The notes below the pieces were generated by a model. It did no database searches. It had not been told where the DNA came from and saw only the letters and a list, made by a program, of their open reading frames with translations. Position numbers and translations under genes: made by a program. Of a DNA stretch of 8,983 nucleotides, positions 1-6,363 are shown piece after piece. The DNA comes from Anaerolineales bacterium. GTDB taxonomy: Bacteria; Chloroflexota; Anaerolineae; Anaerolineales; DRMV01. Positions within the stretch are counted from its first letter, which is position 1, and every line of letters begins with the position of its first letter. The stretch is from assembly GCA_026991215.1 (NCBI GenBank), contig JALXBY010000012.1, positions 1-8,983 of the forward strand. Direction: 5' to 3'.

Positions 1-307
1 CTTCCGGTCCGATGAACCGCAACCGCACGTCAGGCCCCAGCCGGATGACATCCCCCGGCTGCAGGACCACGGGATGGACCACCCGCCGTTCGTTCACGAA
101 GGTCCCGTTGGTCGAATTCAGGTCTTCCAGGATGTACGTGCCCTTCTGCCGAATCAATCGGGCATGCAGCCGGGAGACGCTGGGATGGTCGATGACCACT
201 TCGTTTTGGGGGCTGCGCCCAATGTGGATGTAGTTTCCCGACAGGGGGAAACTCTGGGGCGGGTCCTGGGATTCCCACAACAGATAGAACAGGCTCTCCT
301 CTGCCAT
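1..307 (-). CDS. FHA-domain protein, N-terminal part (truncated by window edge)
   Basis: Reading the minus strand from an ATG at 307-305 gives 102 open codons that run off the left edge without a stop. Residues about 22-100 form a forkhead-associated (FHA) domain, a phosphothreonine-binding module. Its signature positions are visible: G30-R31, S45 and H48 in SVSRLH, then N67-G68-T69 and N72 in STNGTFVN. The FHA domain starts almost at the N-terminus, so any effector domain would lie beyond the window. This ATG is the only start possible in frame, because an in-frame TAG lies 31-33 bases upstream. A GGGAG sequence about 9 bases upstream can act as ribosome-binding site. The gene follows the AIM24-family gene in the same direction after 91 bases, so co-transcription is possible. 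I see no convincing promoter in that gap, only A/T-rich patches and a CCGAATTCGG palindrome at 349-358. The partner protein and pathway are unknown. Confidence 0.9.
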   Translation of the reverse strand, partial: MAEESLFYLLWESQDPPQSFPLSGNYIHIGRSPQNEVVIDHPSVSRLHARLIRQKGTYILEDLNSTNGTFVNERRVVHPVVLQPGDVIRLGPDVRLRFIGPE

Positions 308-398
308 GGACGTTTGGCTCCCGGAAGGGGTTGGCCTCTATATTCAAGCCGAATTCGGGACCGGGTGCGCTTATATTTTCCTGAGAAACCTGCGAGGC

Positions 399-1160
399 CT
401 ACGACCCGCTCAACAGGTCCTTGAGCAACTCGCCACCCAAGCCAGAAATGCCCCGGCGTTCGCCCACGGCATTCCGGCTCGCGGTGAGGATGCGGTCGGC
501 CAAGCGGGAAAGGGGCAGGCTCTGGAGCAACACCCGCCCCGGCCCGGTCAGGGTGGCCAGGAACAGCCCTTCCCCACCGAAGAGGATGTTGCGAAAGCCT
601 TTGACGAACCGGATGTCGTAATCCACCGTGGGGGCAAAGCCGACGATGCAGCCGGTATCCACCTGCAGGGTCTGGCCGGGTTCCAGGTGCTTCTCGATCA
701 CCGTGCCGCCCGCGTGCACGAAGGCCATCCCATCGCCCCGCAGCCGCTGCAGGATGAACCCTTCCCCGCCGAAGAGCCCGGCGCCCAACCGTCGGCTGAA
801 GGTCACCTCCACGTCCACGCCCAGGGCCGAGACCAGGTAGGAGTTGCGCTGGCAGATGAACGCGCCGCCCTCGGCCCGCAGGTCGATGGGGATGATCTTC
901 CCCGGATAGGGCGCGGCAAAGGCAACGCTGGCCCGGCGGTTGCTCCGGTTGACGAAGGTGGTGATGAAGAAACTCTCCCCGGCCAGGGCCCGCTTGAGGC
1001 CCTTCAGAAAGCCGCCTCCGGTGGTGGTTTGCATCTCGATGCCGTCTTCCATGAAGGTCATGGTGCCGGTTTCCGCCTGCACACCCTCACCAGGGTCCAG
1101 GAAGATTTCCACCATCTGCAGGTCGTCGCCGTGAATCCGATAGTCGATTTGATGGGCCAT
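399..1160 (-). CDS. TIGR00266 / AIM24 family protein
   Basis: The 253-residue product matches the TIGR00266/AIM24 (DUF124) family in length and in its repeated glycine signatures. These are GLFGGEGFILQ near residues 127-137, VDTGCIVGF near 167-175 and ILFGGEGLFLATLTGPG near 190-206. The family forms a pseudo-symmetric beta-sandwich. Its bacterial biochemical role is not established, although the yeast AIM24 relative is linked to mitochondrial inner-membrane organisation. There is no signal peptide or membrane segment, so the protein is probably cytoplasmic. I chose the ATG at 1160 because AGGAG lies 7 bases upstream and the protein then begins MAHQIDYRI, as family members usually do. An in-frame ATG ten codons upstream overlaps a consensus TATAAT box and is probably promoter DNA. 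The stop is TAG. The gene lies upstream of the FHA gene and is divergent from the lipoprotein gene. Confidence 0.9.
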   Translation of the reverse strand: MAHQIDYRIHGDDLQMVEIFLDPGEGVQAETGTMTFMEDGIEMQTTTGGGFLKGLKRALAGESFFITTFVNRSNRRASVAFAAPYPGKIIPIDLRAEGGAFICQRNSYLVSALGVDVEVTFSRRLGAGLFGGEGFILQRLRGDGMAFVHAGGTVIEKHLEPGQTLQVDTGCIVGFAPTVDYDIRFVKGFRNILFGGEGLFLATLTGPGRVLLQSLPLSRLADRILTASRNAVGERRGISGLGGELLKDLLSGS

Positions 1161-1188
1161 CACCCTGCTCCTGGTTGTGGCTTTTCTC

Positions 1189-1194
1189 ATTATA
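1189..1194 (-). promoter_or_regulatory. -10 box (TATAAT) of the AIM24-family gene
   Basis: The minus strand carries a perfect TATAAT 28 bases upstream of the chosen start codon. At a 17-base spacing the -35 position reads CAATGA, a poor match to TTGACA, so the promoter would need an activator or rely on the -10 box. An 18-base inverted repeat (1201-1218) occupies the spacer and -35 zone. The evidence is sequence match only. Confidence 0.5.
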
Positions 1195-1200
1195 ACCGCG

Positions 1201-1218
1201 CCAATGGAGTATCATTGG
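1201..1218. promoter_or_regulatory. Inverted repeat in the divergent promoter region (candidate operator)
   Basis: The 18-base sequence CCAATGGAGTATCATTGG has perfect 6-base arms (CCAATG/CATTGG) around a 6-base centre. It lies between the divergent AIM24-family and lipoprotein genes, overlapping the -35/spacer zone of the AIM24 promoter. The centre-to-centre arm spacing of 12 bases would suit a small dimeric repressor. No regulator gene is visible in the window. Confidence 0.3.
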
Positions 1219-1254
1219 TGCGTCCTGCGTTGGCCGCCTGGCAGGTGGAGGTTT

Positions 1255-1277
1255 GGAAAGGTACAGGCAACCTTTCC
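1255..1277 (+). repeat. Perfect 8-bp hairpin in the lipoprotein leader
   Basis: GGAAAGGT (1255-1262) and ACCTTTCC (1270-1277) are exact reverse complements separated by 7 bases. The hairpin lies 48 bases before the lipoprotein ATG, upstream of the strong ribosome-binding site. No T-run follows, so it is not an intrinsic terminator. It may be an mRNA 5' stabilising hairpin or a DNA operator. I found no clear plus-strand promoter in 1195-1310. Confidence 0.35.
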
Positions 1278-1325
1278 GAATAACCGGGCACCTTCCCCTG
1301 CCACGCCCGTGGGAGGAGGTAAACC

Positions 1326-3800
1326 ATGCGTTCCTTCCTGTGGATTGCCCTGCTGGGGCTGCTGGCTGCGTGTGTTTCCCCTGGCACGCCTGTACCCACG
1401 CCAGGGCCAGTACAGGCCACGGCCCTGCCCTCGGCCACGCCCTTCCCCACGCCCACTCCCCGGCCCCTGGCCCAGGTGACCATCCAGGTCCGGGTCCCGG
1501 AGAACACACCCATTCACCAGGGCATCTTCCTCACGTTGGTGGACGAACTCACTGGCCTGACCATCGCACCCCAACGTCAGGCCATGCAGGAAGTCGGCCC
1601 CGGCACCTTCCGCATCACCATGACCCTGCCCTTTGGCACGGTCCTCACCTACCGCTACGAACGCAAGGACCCGCAAGGCCGCTTCGTGCAGGAAGTCCGG
1701 GCCAACGGGGAGCCGGTACGGTACCGCATGCTTCAGGTCGCCGGGTCCATGGAAGTTACGGATACCGTGGCCCGCTGGTCGGATACCCCGTACACCGGCC
1801 CCGCGGCCGGACGTCTGGAAGGCCAGGTGGTGGATGCCAACACCGGGGAGCCGGTCCCCGATGCCCTGGTCTTCGTGGCCGGTTATCAGGTGCCCACCGA
1901 TGCTTTGGGGAACTTCCTCGTCGAACCCCTGCCTCCAGGGGTGCACAACCTGGTGGTCATGGACATGCGGGGCCGGTACCGGCTCTTCCAGCAACTGGCG
2001 GAAATCGCGCCCCAGGCCATGACCCCGGCCCGCATCCCGCTGCAGCCGGCCACCTTGGTGCCGGTGCAGTTCGTGGTCGAGCCGCCGGCCGGTACGCCGC
2101 CGGGCGCGCCGCTGCGTCTCATCGGCCAGTACTACACCCTGGGCAACACCTTCGGCGACCTGCGGGGCGGGTTGAGCGTGGTGGCCTCCCGCGGGCAGCA
2201 GATGCAGTACGACCAGGGCCGCTACACCCTGACCCTGAACCTGCCGGCCGGCGAGGAATTCCGGTACAAGTTCACCCTGGGCGATGGCCTGATTAACGCG
2301 GAACTGGACGAATACGGCAACCCCCGGACGCGTCGGCTGCTGGTGCCGGATTCCCCGGTGCGCATCGTGACCCGCATCCTCCGCTGGAACCGGCCCAACT
2401 CCGCGCCCGTATGGATTCGGGTGCAGGTGCCGGAGACAACGCCGGTCGAAGACATCATCAGCCTGCAACTGGCCTACAACACCTGGGGGGAACCCCTGCC
2501 CCTGTGGTACCTGGGTGGTCAGGAATGGGGATACGTCCTGTACGGTCCCTTCCCCGGCAGCGGCACCGTGCGCTACCGCTACTGCCGCAACGAGCAATGC
2601 GAAGTCGCGGCCGAAGCCGGACGGTTCGGGCAATACGGGCGGGGCATCATCCCCAGCCTGAGCGTCCAGCAGTTGCAGGATACCGTCGAGGCCTGGGCCA
2701 ACTTCCAGCCTGAAACGCCGCTGCAACTCACCGCGCCCCAGCCCACCTCCAGGGGCCCGGCCTTCCCCCTGGGCCTGGCCTGGACGCCCGGCTACCACCC
2801 CGCGTGGATGGCCTATGAAGCCCGAAGCCTGCGGGAGACGGCCCAACTGGGAGCCAACGTCGTGGTGTTCCAACCCTCCTGGCACGTGGTGGGGCAGGCG
2901 CCCTACCCGGTCTGGGTGCAACAGCCCGGCGCCGACGCCCTGGCCCCGGATGTGCTCCGATGGTTCGAACAGGCCAGGGCCGCGGGCCTGCAGCCCTGGC
3001 TCTTCCCCCAACTGCGCTACCCTCAGGGCGCGCAGGCCTGGTGGAAGGACGCACCGCGCGACTTCCCCTGGTGGGTGGCCTGGTTCGACCGTTACCGGGC
3101 TTTTCTGCTTCACTTCGCGGCGCTGGCCGCGCGCGGGCAGGCCGCGGGCCTGATTCTCGGCGGCCGGGAGGGGGCCTGGAGTTTCCCCGAACGGGAGATT
3201 GCCGAGGGCGTGCTCTCCCAGGCCCCGGCCGATGCCGAACAGCGCTGGCTGGCCCTGCTGGGGGAAATCCGGCAGGTGTACGACGGCCCCGTGTTCTGGG
3301 CCGTGACCGACCCCGAGGGGCTGGACATCCCGCCGGCCCTGGCCCAGGCCGTGGACGGCTTCTACCTGCTCTGGCAGCCACCGGCCTACACCGGCCGGCC
3401 GGACGATGCGGAAGCGCTGCTTGCCCACATGGAAGACGACGTGGCCCAGCGCCTGACGCCCTGGGCGCTGGAGTATCAGAAGCCCGTGTGGGTGGCCGTG
3501 GGCTTCCCTGCGGCCCAGGGCACCCTGGAAGGATGCGTCCGACCCCTTTCAGGGGATGGGTGCGTCCCCGAAGACCTGCTCCTCCCGCCCGAAGCCCTGA
3601 CCCTGGCCCGCGTGGACGTGAACGTCCAATGGCAGGGCCTGCACGCGGCGCTCCAGGCCCTGAATACCGCGGACTGGGTCAGGGGCGTGGTGGTGCGGGC
3701 CTGGTATCCCCCCGTGGCCGCCCAGGAACCGTCGTTCTCCATCCGGGGCAAACCCGCGGCCCAGGTGGTCCTGTACTGGTTCACGGGCTGGCGCCGGTGA
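1326..3800 (+). CDS. Secreted multi-modular lipoprotein with barrel-like C-terminal region
   Basis: The 824-residue product starts with a lipoprotein signal peptide: a hydrophobic segment at residues 3-15 and the lipobox LAAC with C16. A Pro/Thr-rich tether follows (about 17-48), so the protein should be anchored outside the membrane. Three similar modules (about 50-155, 240-350 and 360-450) each run from a V-PE/PP-TP segment through a YRY or YKF strand to an R/A-W ending. They resemble starch-binding-like beta-sandwich domains, but this is inferred. A carboxypeptidase-regulatory-like module (about 162-235, GRLEGQVVDANTGEPVPDA) lies between the first two. Residues about 480-820 look like a glycoside-hydrolase barrel of GH113-like type. 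E615 in LGGRE could be the acid/base, but the segment KPVWVAVGF (719-727) has alanine where such enzymes carry a glutamate. Cysteine pairs C420/C425 and C737/C746 may form disulfides outside the cell. AGGAGGT 5 bases before the ATG fixes the start. Function is unproven; carbohydrate binding at the cell surface is the best guess. Confidence 0.85.
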   Translation: MRSFLWIALLGLLAACVSPGTPVPTPGPVQATALPSATPFPTPTPRPLAQVTIQVRVPENTPIHQGIFLTLVDELTGLTIAPQRQAMQEVGPGTFRITMTLPFGTVLTYRYERKDPQGRFVQEVRANGEPVRYRMLQVAGSMEVTDTVARWSDTPYTGPAAGRLEGQVVDANTGEPVPDALVFVAGYQVPTDALGNFLVEPLPPGVHNLVVMDMRGRYRLFQQLAEIAPQAMTPARIPLQPATLVPVQFVVEPPAGTPPGAPLRLIGQYYTLGNTFGDLRGGLSVVASRGQQMQYDQGRYTLTLNLPAGEEFRYKFTLGDGLINAELDEYGNPRTRRLLVPDSPVRIVTRILRWNRPNSAPVWIRVQVPETTPVEDIISLQLAYNTWGEPLPLWYLGGQEWGYVLYGPFPGSGTVRYRYCRNEQCEVAAEAGRFGQYGRGIIPSLSVQQLQDTVEAWANFQPETPLQLTAPQPTSRGPAFPLGLAWTPGYHPAWMAYEARSLRETAQLGANVVVFQPSWHVVGQAPYPVWVQQPGADALAPDVLRWFEQARAAGLQPWLFPQLRYPQGAQAWWKDAPRDFPWWVAWFDRYRAFLLHFAALAARGQAAGLILGGREGAWSFPEREIAEGVLSQAPADAEQRWLALLGEIRQVYDGPVFWAVTDPEGLDIPPALAQAVDGFYLLWQPPAYTGRPDDAEALLAHMEDDVAQRLTPWALEYQKPVWVAVGFPAAQGTLEGCVRPLSGDGCVPEDLLLPPEALTLARVDVNVQWQGLHAALQALNTADWVRGVVVRAWYPPVAAQEPSFSIRGKPAAQVVLYWFTGWRR

Positions 3801-3844
3801 AGGGCGCGCCCTGGGATGCCTTTGGCCCCGCCTTTTGTGGGGGC

Positions 3845-3868
3845 TGCCCAAATCGGCTCTTTTGGGCA
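3845..3868 (+). other. 8-bp hairpin downstream of the lipoprotein gene
   Basis: TGCCCAAA (3845-3852) pairs exactly with TTTGGGCA (3861-3868) across an 8-base loop, 45 bases after the lipoprotein stop. Only scattered T residues follow, so it is a weak intrinsic terminator at best. It may protect the mRNA 3' end. A second, imperfect hairpin (GGTGC 3901-3905 with GCACC 3915-3919) follows and is trailed by TTCTC. Confidence 0.4.
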
Positions 3869-3936
3869 TCCTTGGCATTGCCTGTCTCCATCGCCAAGGG
3901 GGTGCAAGGGCTTCGCACCTTCTCACACGCCCTCCA

Positions 3937-3963
3937 GGAACCCCGCCATTTGGCGGGGGTTCC
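3937..3963 (+). terminator. Strong GC hairpin, likely terminator of the lipoprotein gene
   Basis: GGAACCCCGCC (3937-3947) pairs with GGCGGGGGTTCC (3952-3963) with one bulged G and an ATTT loop. It is the most stable hairpin in the 375-base gap between the lipoprotein and ATPase genes. It lacks a U-tract, so it would be a non-canonical terminator or a barrier working with the two hairpins upstream. A -10-like box begins 18 bases after it, which fits a transcription-unit boundary. Confidence 0.4.
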
Positions 3964-3965
3964 CT

Positions 3966-3986
3966 GGGCTATCCAGCCCGTATAAT
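3966..3986 (+). promoter_or_regulatory. TATAAT box with adjacent dyad, candidate ATPase promoter
   Basis: TATAAT at 3981-3986 is a perfect -10 box, 189 bases before the ATPase start. Immediately upstream, GGGCT (3966-3970) and AGCCC (3975-3979) form a 5-bp dyad with a 4-base centre, lying where the spacer between -35 and -10 would be. No TTGACA-like -35 is visible at 15 to 20 bases. A dyad inside the spacer is typical of MerR-family metal regulators, but without a -35 this remains a suggestion. It implies a leader of about 180 bases. Confidence 0.4.
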
Positions 3987-4110
3987 GACCTTCCAAAAGG
4001 GTAGGCTTGCTCAAAAGAATAAACAGGCTTTTGTGCGAAAAGGGCAAAAAAGGTCAGGCTTGTTGTCAGGCGTGACAAAACCCGGCGACCTCGAAAGATG
4101 AAGTGGGTTC

Positions 4111-4160
4111 TCAAGATGGCACTTCGGGGTACAAGGCCCCTTGCTTACATCCATCTTTGA
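4111..4160 (+). promoter_or_regulatory. Structured 5' leader element of the ATPase mRNA
   Basis: TCAAGATGG (4111-4119) pairs with CCATCTTTGA (4151-4160) with one bulged T, and encloses a second hairpin, GGGG (4126-4129) with CCCC (4137-4140). The element ends two bases before the AGGAGG ribosome-binding site (4163-4168). It could control translation or stabilise the mRNA. It does not match a riboswitch class I can recognise. The rest of the leader (3987-4110) holds three copies of AGGCTT at 4003, 4025 and 4056 and is rich in A. Confidence 0.35.
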
Positions 4161-4175
4161 GCAGGAGGAACGGTT

Positions 4176-6302
4176 ATGGAGCAACTGGTGACGCGTGTCC
4201 GCAATCTGGACTGTGAGCATGATGCTGCGGCCATCGAACGGGGTTTCCGCAACGTGGAGGGCGTAACCCGCATCGACGTATATCCGCGAACCGCAAAGGT
4301 GGTGTTGCACTTCGACCCCCAACGCGTCAAGCGGGAGGACCTGCTGGCCCGGCTGGAGGAACTGGGCTTCCCGCCGGTGACCGGCATGGAAATTCCCCGG
4401 CCCCCCAAACTCTGGGAGAACCCCAGGGTGCTGATGGCCGCCGCGGCCGGTGTCTTCCTGGGCATCGCCTGGTACGGGCAGCGGGTCGGCTGGCCCGTCA
4501 GCGTGACCAACGCGCTTTTGCTCATCAGTGCGCTTTTGGGGATGCGCTACTTCGGCGAGGAAGCCATTCGGGATTTGATTCAAGAGCGGCGCATCGGCAT
4601 CGAACTGCTGATGTCCCTGGCTGCGGTGGCGGCCTTCTTCCTGGGGGAATGGTTTGAGGGCGCGTCCCTGGCCTTCCTGTACGGCATCGCCGAGGCCCTG
4701 GAATCCTACACCGAGGACAAGACCCGCGCGGCCATTCGCGCCTTGATGAGCCTGGCGCCCAAGACCGCGGTGGTGCGCCGCAACGGGAAGGAGGAGACCA
4801 TCCCCGCGGAGGAAATTCAGGTCGGGGACATCTTCATCGTCCGGCCCGGCGAAAGCATCCCCACCGACGGCGTGGTCATCCACGGCAAGGGCTATGTGGA
4901 CGAATCCCCCCTGACGGGGGAAAGCATGCCCGTCTTCAAAGAGGAAGGGGCCAGGGTCTTCGCCGGGACCATCAACAAGGAGGGCATCCTGGAGGTCCGG
5001 GCGACCCACACCGCGGCCGACAACACCCTGGCCCGCATGATTGCCATGGTGGAGGAAGCCCAGCGGGCCAAGGGCAAGTACGCGGACTTCGTGGAACGCT
5101 TTGGCCGCAAGTACAGCCCCGCGGTCCTGCTGGCCGGGATTCTGATTGCGGTGGCCCCGCCGCTTTTTGTGGGCGCGCCCTGGGCGGAATGGATTCGCCG
5201 GGGCACGATTTTCATCGTCGCGGCCGCGCCCTGCGCGCTGGTCATCGGCGTGCCCATGACCTTCGTGACGGCCCTGGGCACCTCGGCCCGGCGGGGGGTG
5301 TTGATTAAGGGTGGCGTCTACATGGAAGAACTGGCCCGCATCCGGCTGGTGGCTGCGGACAAGACCGGGACCCTCAGCCGTGGCCGACCCCTGGTCACCG
5401 ATGTGATTCCGGTGGATGGCGTGAACGAAGAAGCCCTGCTGCGCATGGCCGCGGCCGTGGAAGTGCGCAGCGAACACCCCCTGGCCGCGGCTGTGGTCAC
5501 TGCGGCCGAGAACCGGATTGGCATCCCCGAAGCCGCGCGCGAGGTGCAGGCCATTCCGGGCGTGGGCATCTGGGGCCGCTGGAACGGCACCATCGTGGCC
5601 GTGGGCCGGGTAGAGGCTTTCCCCACCTATACGCGGGAACTTCAGGAGAAAATCGACGCCCTGCGCAAGCAGGGGAAGACCGTGGTCACCGTGGCCGTGC
5701 TGGACACCCCGCCGGCCCATGGCACCCGTACCTTCCAGCAGGCCCGCGTCATCGGCCTGCTGGCCCTGCGGGATGAACCCCGGCCCGACGCGCGGGAGAT
5801 GATTCAGGAACTGCACCGCCTGGGCGTCCGGGTGGCCATGCTCACCGGAGACCACAGGGTAACCGCGCAGGCCATTGCCCAGGAGTTGGGCATCGACGAA
5901 GTGTACGCGGAACTGCACCCCGAAGACAAAGTGGCCAAAATCGAGGAACTGCGGCAGCGGGAAGAGCACGTGGCCATGGTGGGGGATGGCATCAACGACG
6001 CGCCGGCCCTGGCCGCGGCCTGCGTGGGCATTGCCATGGGCGCGGCTGGCACCGACGCGGCCATGGAAAGCGCGGACGTGGTCCTCATGGCCGACGACCT
6101 GACCAAGGTCCCCTACGCGGTTCGGCTCTCCCGCTGGACGCGGCGGGTGATGTGGCAGAACGTGGCCGTGGCCATGCTGGTGGTCCTGGGTCTGAGCAGC
6201 GCGGCCCTGGCCGGGTTGATTTCCCTTTCCACCGCGGTGTTCATCCACGAAATGAGCGAGTTCATCGTGGTGGGCAACGCGCTGCGGCTGCTGCGGGGGT
6301 AA
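4176..6302 (+). CDS. P1B-type heavy-metal-translocating ATPase
   Basis: This 708-residue membrane ATPase exports a transition-metal ion at the expense of ATP. All core motifs are present: TGES at 247-250 (actuator), DKTGT with phosphorylated D395, SEHP at 432-435 (the P1B marker), TGDH at 557-560 and GDGINDAP at 603-610. Eight membrane segments fit the P1B layout: about 84-103, 108-128, two in 138-175, 310-330, 341-366, 655-678 and 680-705. Three features are unusual. The metal motif in the sixth segment is A351-P352-C353 rather than CPC, SPC or TPC. The last helix carries HEMSE (691-695) where P1B-4 pumps have HEGG/S-T. The N-terminal HMA domain has C13 but aspartate at position 16 where the second cysteine of CxxC should be. 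The metal therefore cannot be assigned; Co, Zn or Fe is possible from the similarity of APC to SPC. The start is supported by AGGAGG 7 bases upstream. The trp promoter begins only 25 bases after the TAA stop, with no clear terminator between. Confidence 0.93.
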   Translation: MEQLVTRVRNLDCEHDAAAIERGFRNVEGVTRIDVYPRTAKVVLHFDPQRVKREDLLARLEELGFPPVTGMEIPRPPKLWENPRVLMAAAAGVFLGIAWYGQRVGWPVSVTNALLLISALLGMRYFGEEAIRDLIQERRIGIELLMSLAAVAAFFLGEWFEGASLAFLYGIAEALESYTEDKTRAAIRALMSLAPKTAVVRRNGKEETIPAEEIQVGDIFIVRPGESIPTDGVVIHGKGYVDESPLTGESMPVFKEEGARVFAGTINKEGILEVRATHTAADNTLARMIAMVEEAQRAKGKYADFVERFGRKYSPAVLLAGILIAVAPPLFVGAPWAEWIRRGTIFIVAAAPCALVIGVPMTFVTALGTSARRGVLIKGGVYMEELARIRLVAADKTGTLSRGRPLVTDVIPVDGVNEEALLRMAAAVEVRSEHPLAAAVVTAAENRIGIPEAAREVQAIPGVGIWGRWNGTIVAVGRVEAFPTYTRELQEKIDALRKQGKTVVTVAVLDTPPAHGTRTFQQARVIGLLALRDEPRPDAREMIQELHRLGVRVAMLTGDHRVTAQAIAQELGIDEVYAELHPEDKVAKIEELRQREEHVAMVGDGINDAPALAAACVGIAMGAAGTDAAMESADVVLMADDLTKVPYAVRLSRWTRRVMWQNVAVAMLVVLGLSSAALAGLISLSTAVFIHEMSEFIVVGNALRLLRG

Positions 6303-6326
6303 GCCCGCGGCAGGGGCGAAATCTTC

Positions 6327-6355
6327 TTGACATGCGCTGGCCCTTTGGGTATACA
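6327..6355 (+). promoter_or_regulatory. Promoter of the trpE T-box leader
   Basis: A perfect -35 TTGACA (6327-6332), a 17-base spacer and a -10 TATACA (6350-6355) form the best sigma-70-type promoter in the window. Transcription should start near 6361-6363, just before the T-box stem I. It begins 25 bases after the ATPase stop, so the trp genes have their own promoter, though read-through from the ATPase is possible. Confidence 0.8.
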
Positions 6356-6363
6356 AAGGGCCA
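6338..6363. promoter_or_regulatory. Palindrome spanning the trp -10 box (candidate operator)
   Basis: TGGCCCTTT (6338-6346) and AAAGGGCCA (6355-6363) are perfect 9-base inverted arms around the 8-base centre GGGTATAC, which contains most of the -10 box. Most of it lies upstream of the predicted transcription start, so it is unlikely to act as an RNA hairpin. A repressor bound here would block RNA polymerase. It does not resemble the E. coli TrpR operator. No regulator is encoded nearby. Confidence 0.45.

Noticed and set aside
1161..1190. Ten-residue longer start for the AIM24-family protein
   Set aside because: The upstream ATG overlaps a consensus TATAAT and lacks a ribosome-binding site. 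The internal ATG at 1160 has AGGAG at 7 bases and fits the family N-terminus.
306..1283. A 325-codon plus-strand open frame opposite the FHA and AIM24-family genes
   Set aside because: The minus-strand frames carry clear family motifs and ribosome-binding sites. The plus-strand product has no recognisable domain and spans two genes and their gap.
1212..3428. A 738-codon open frame on the minus strand opposite the lipoprotein gene
   Set aside because: Low-complexity composition and no motif. It is an antisense shadow common in GC-rich DNA. The plus-strand frame has a signal peptide, lipobox and strong ribosome-binding site.
3801..4175. Small genes in the lipoprotein-ATPase gap
   Set aside because: Open frames of 62 to 88 codons here lack ribosome-binding sites and family motifs, and overlap the hairpins and promoter elements. 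The gap is better explained as regulatory.
4011..6356. A 781-codon open frame on the minus strand covering the whole ATPase gene
   Set aside because: It is His/Gly/Arg/Gln-rich, has no recognisable domain, and mirrors the codon bias of the ATPase, whose plus-strand frame has every P-type motif. It also runs through the trp promoter and the ATPase leader.
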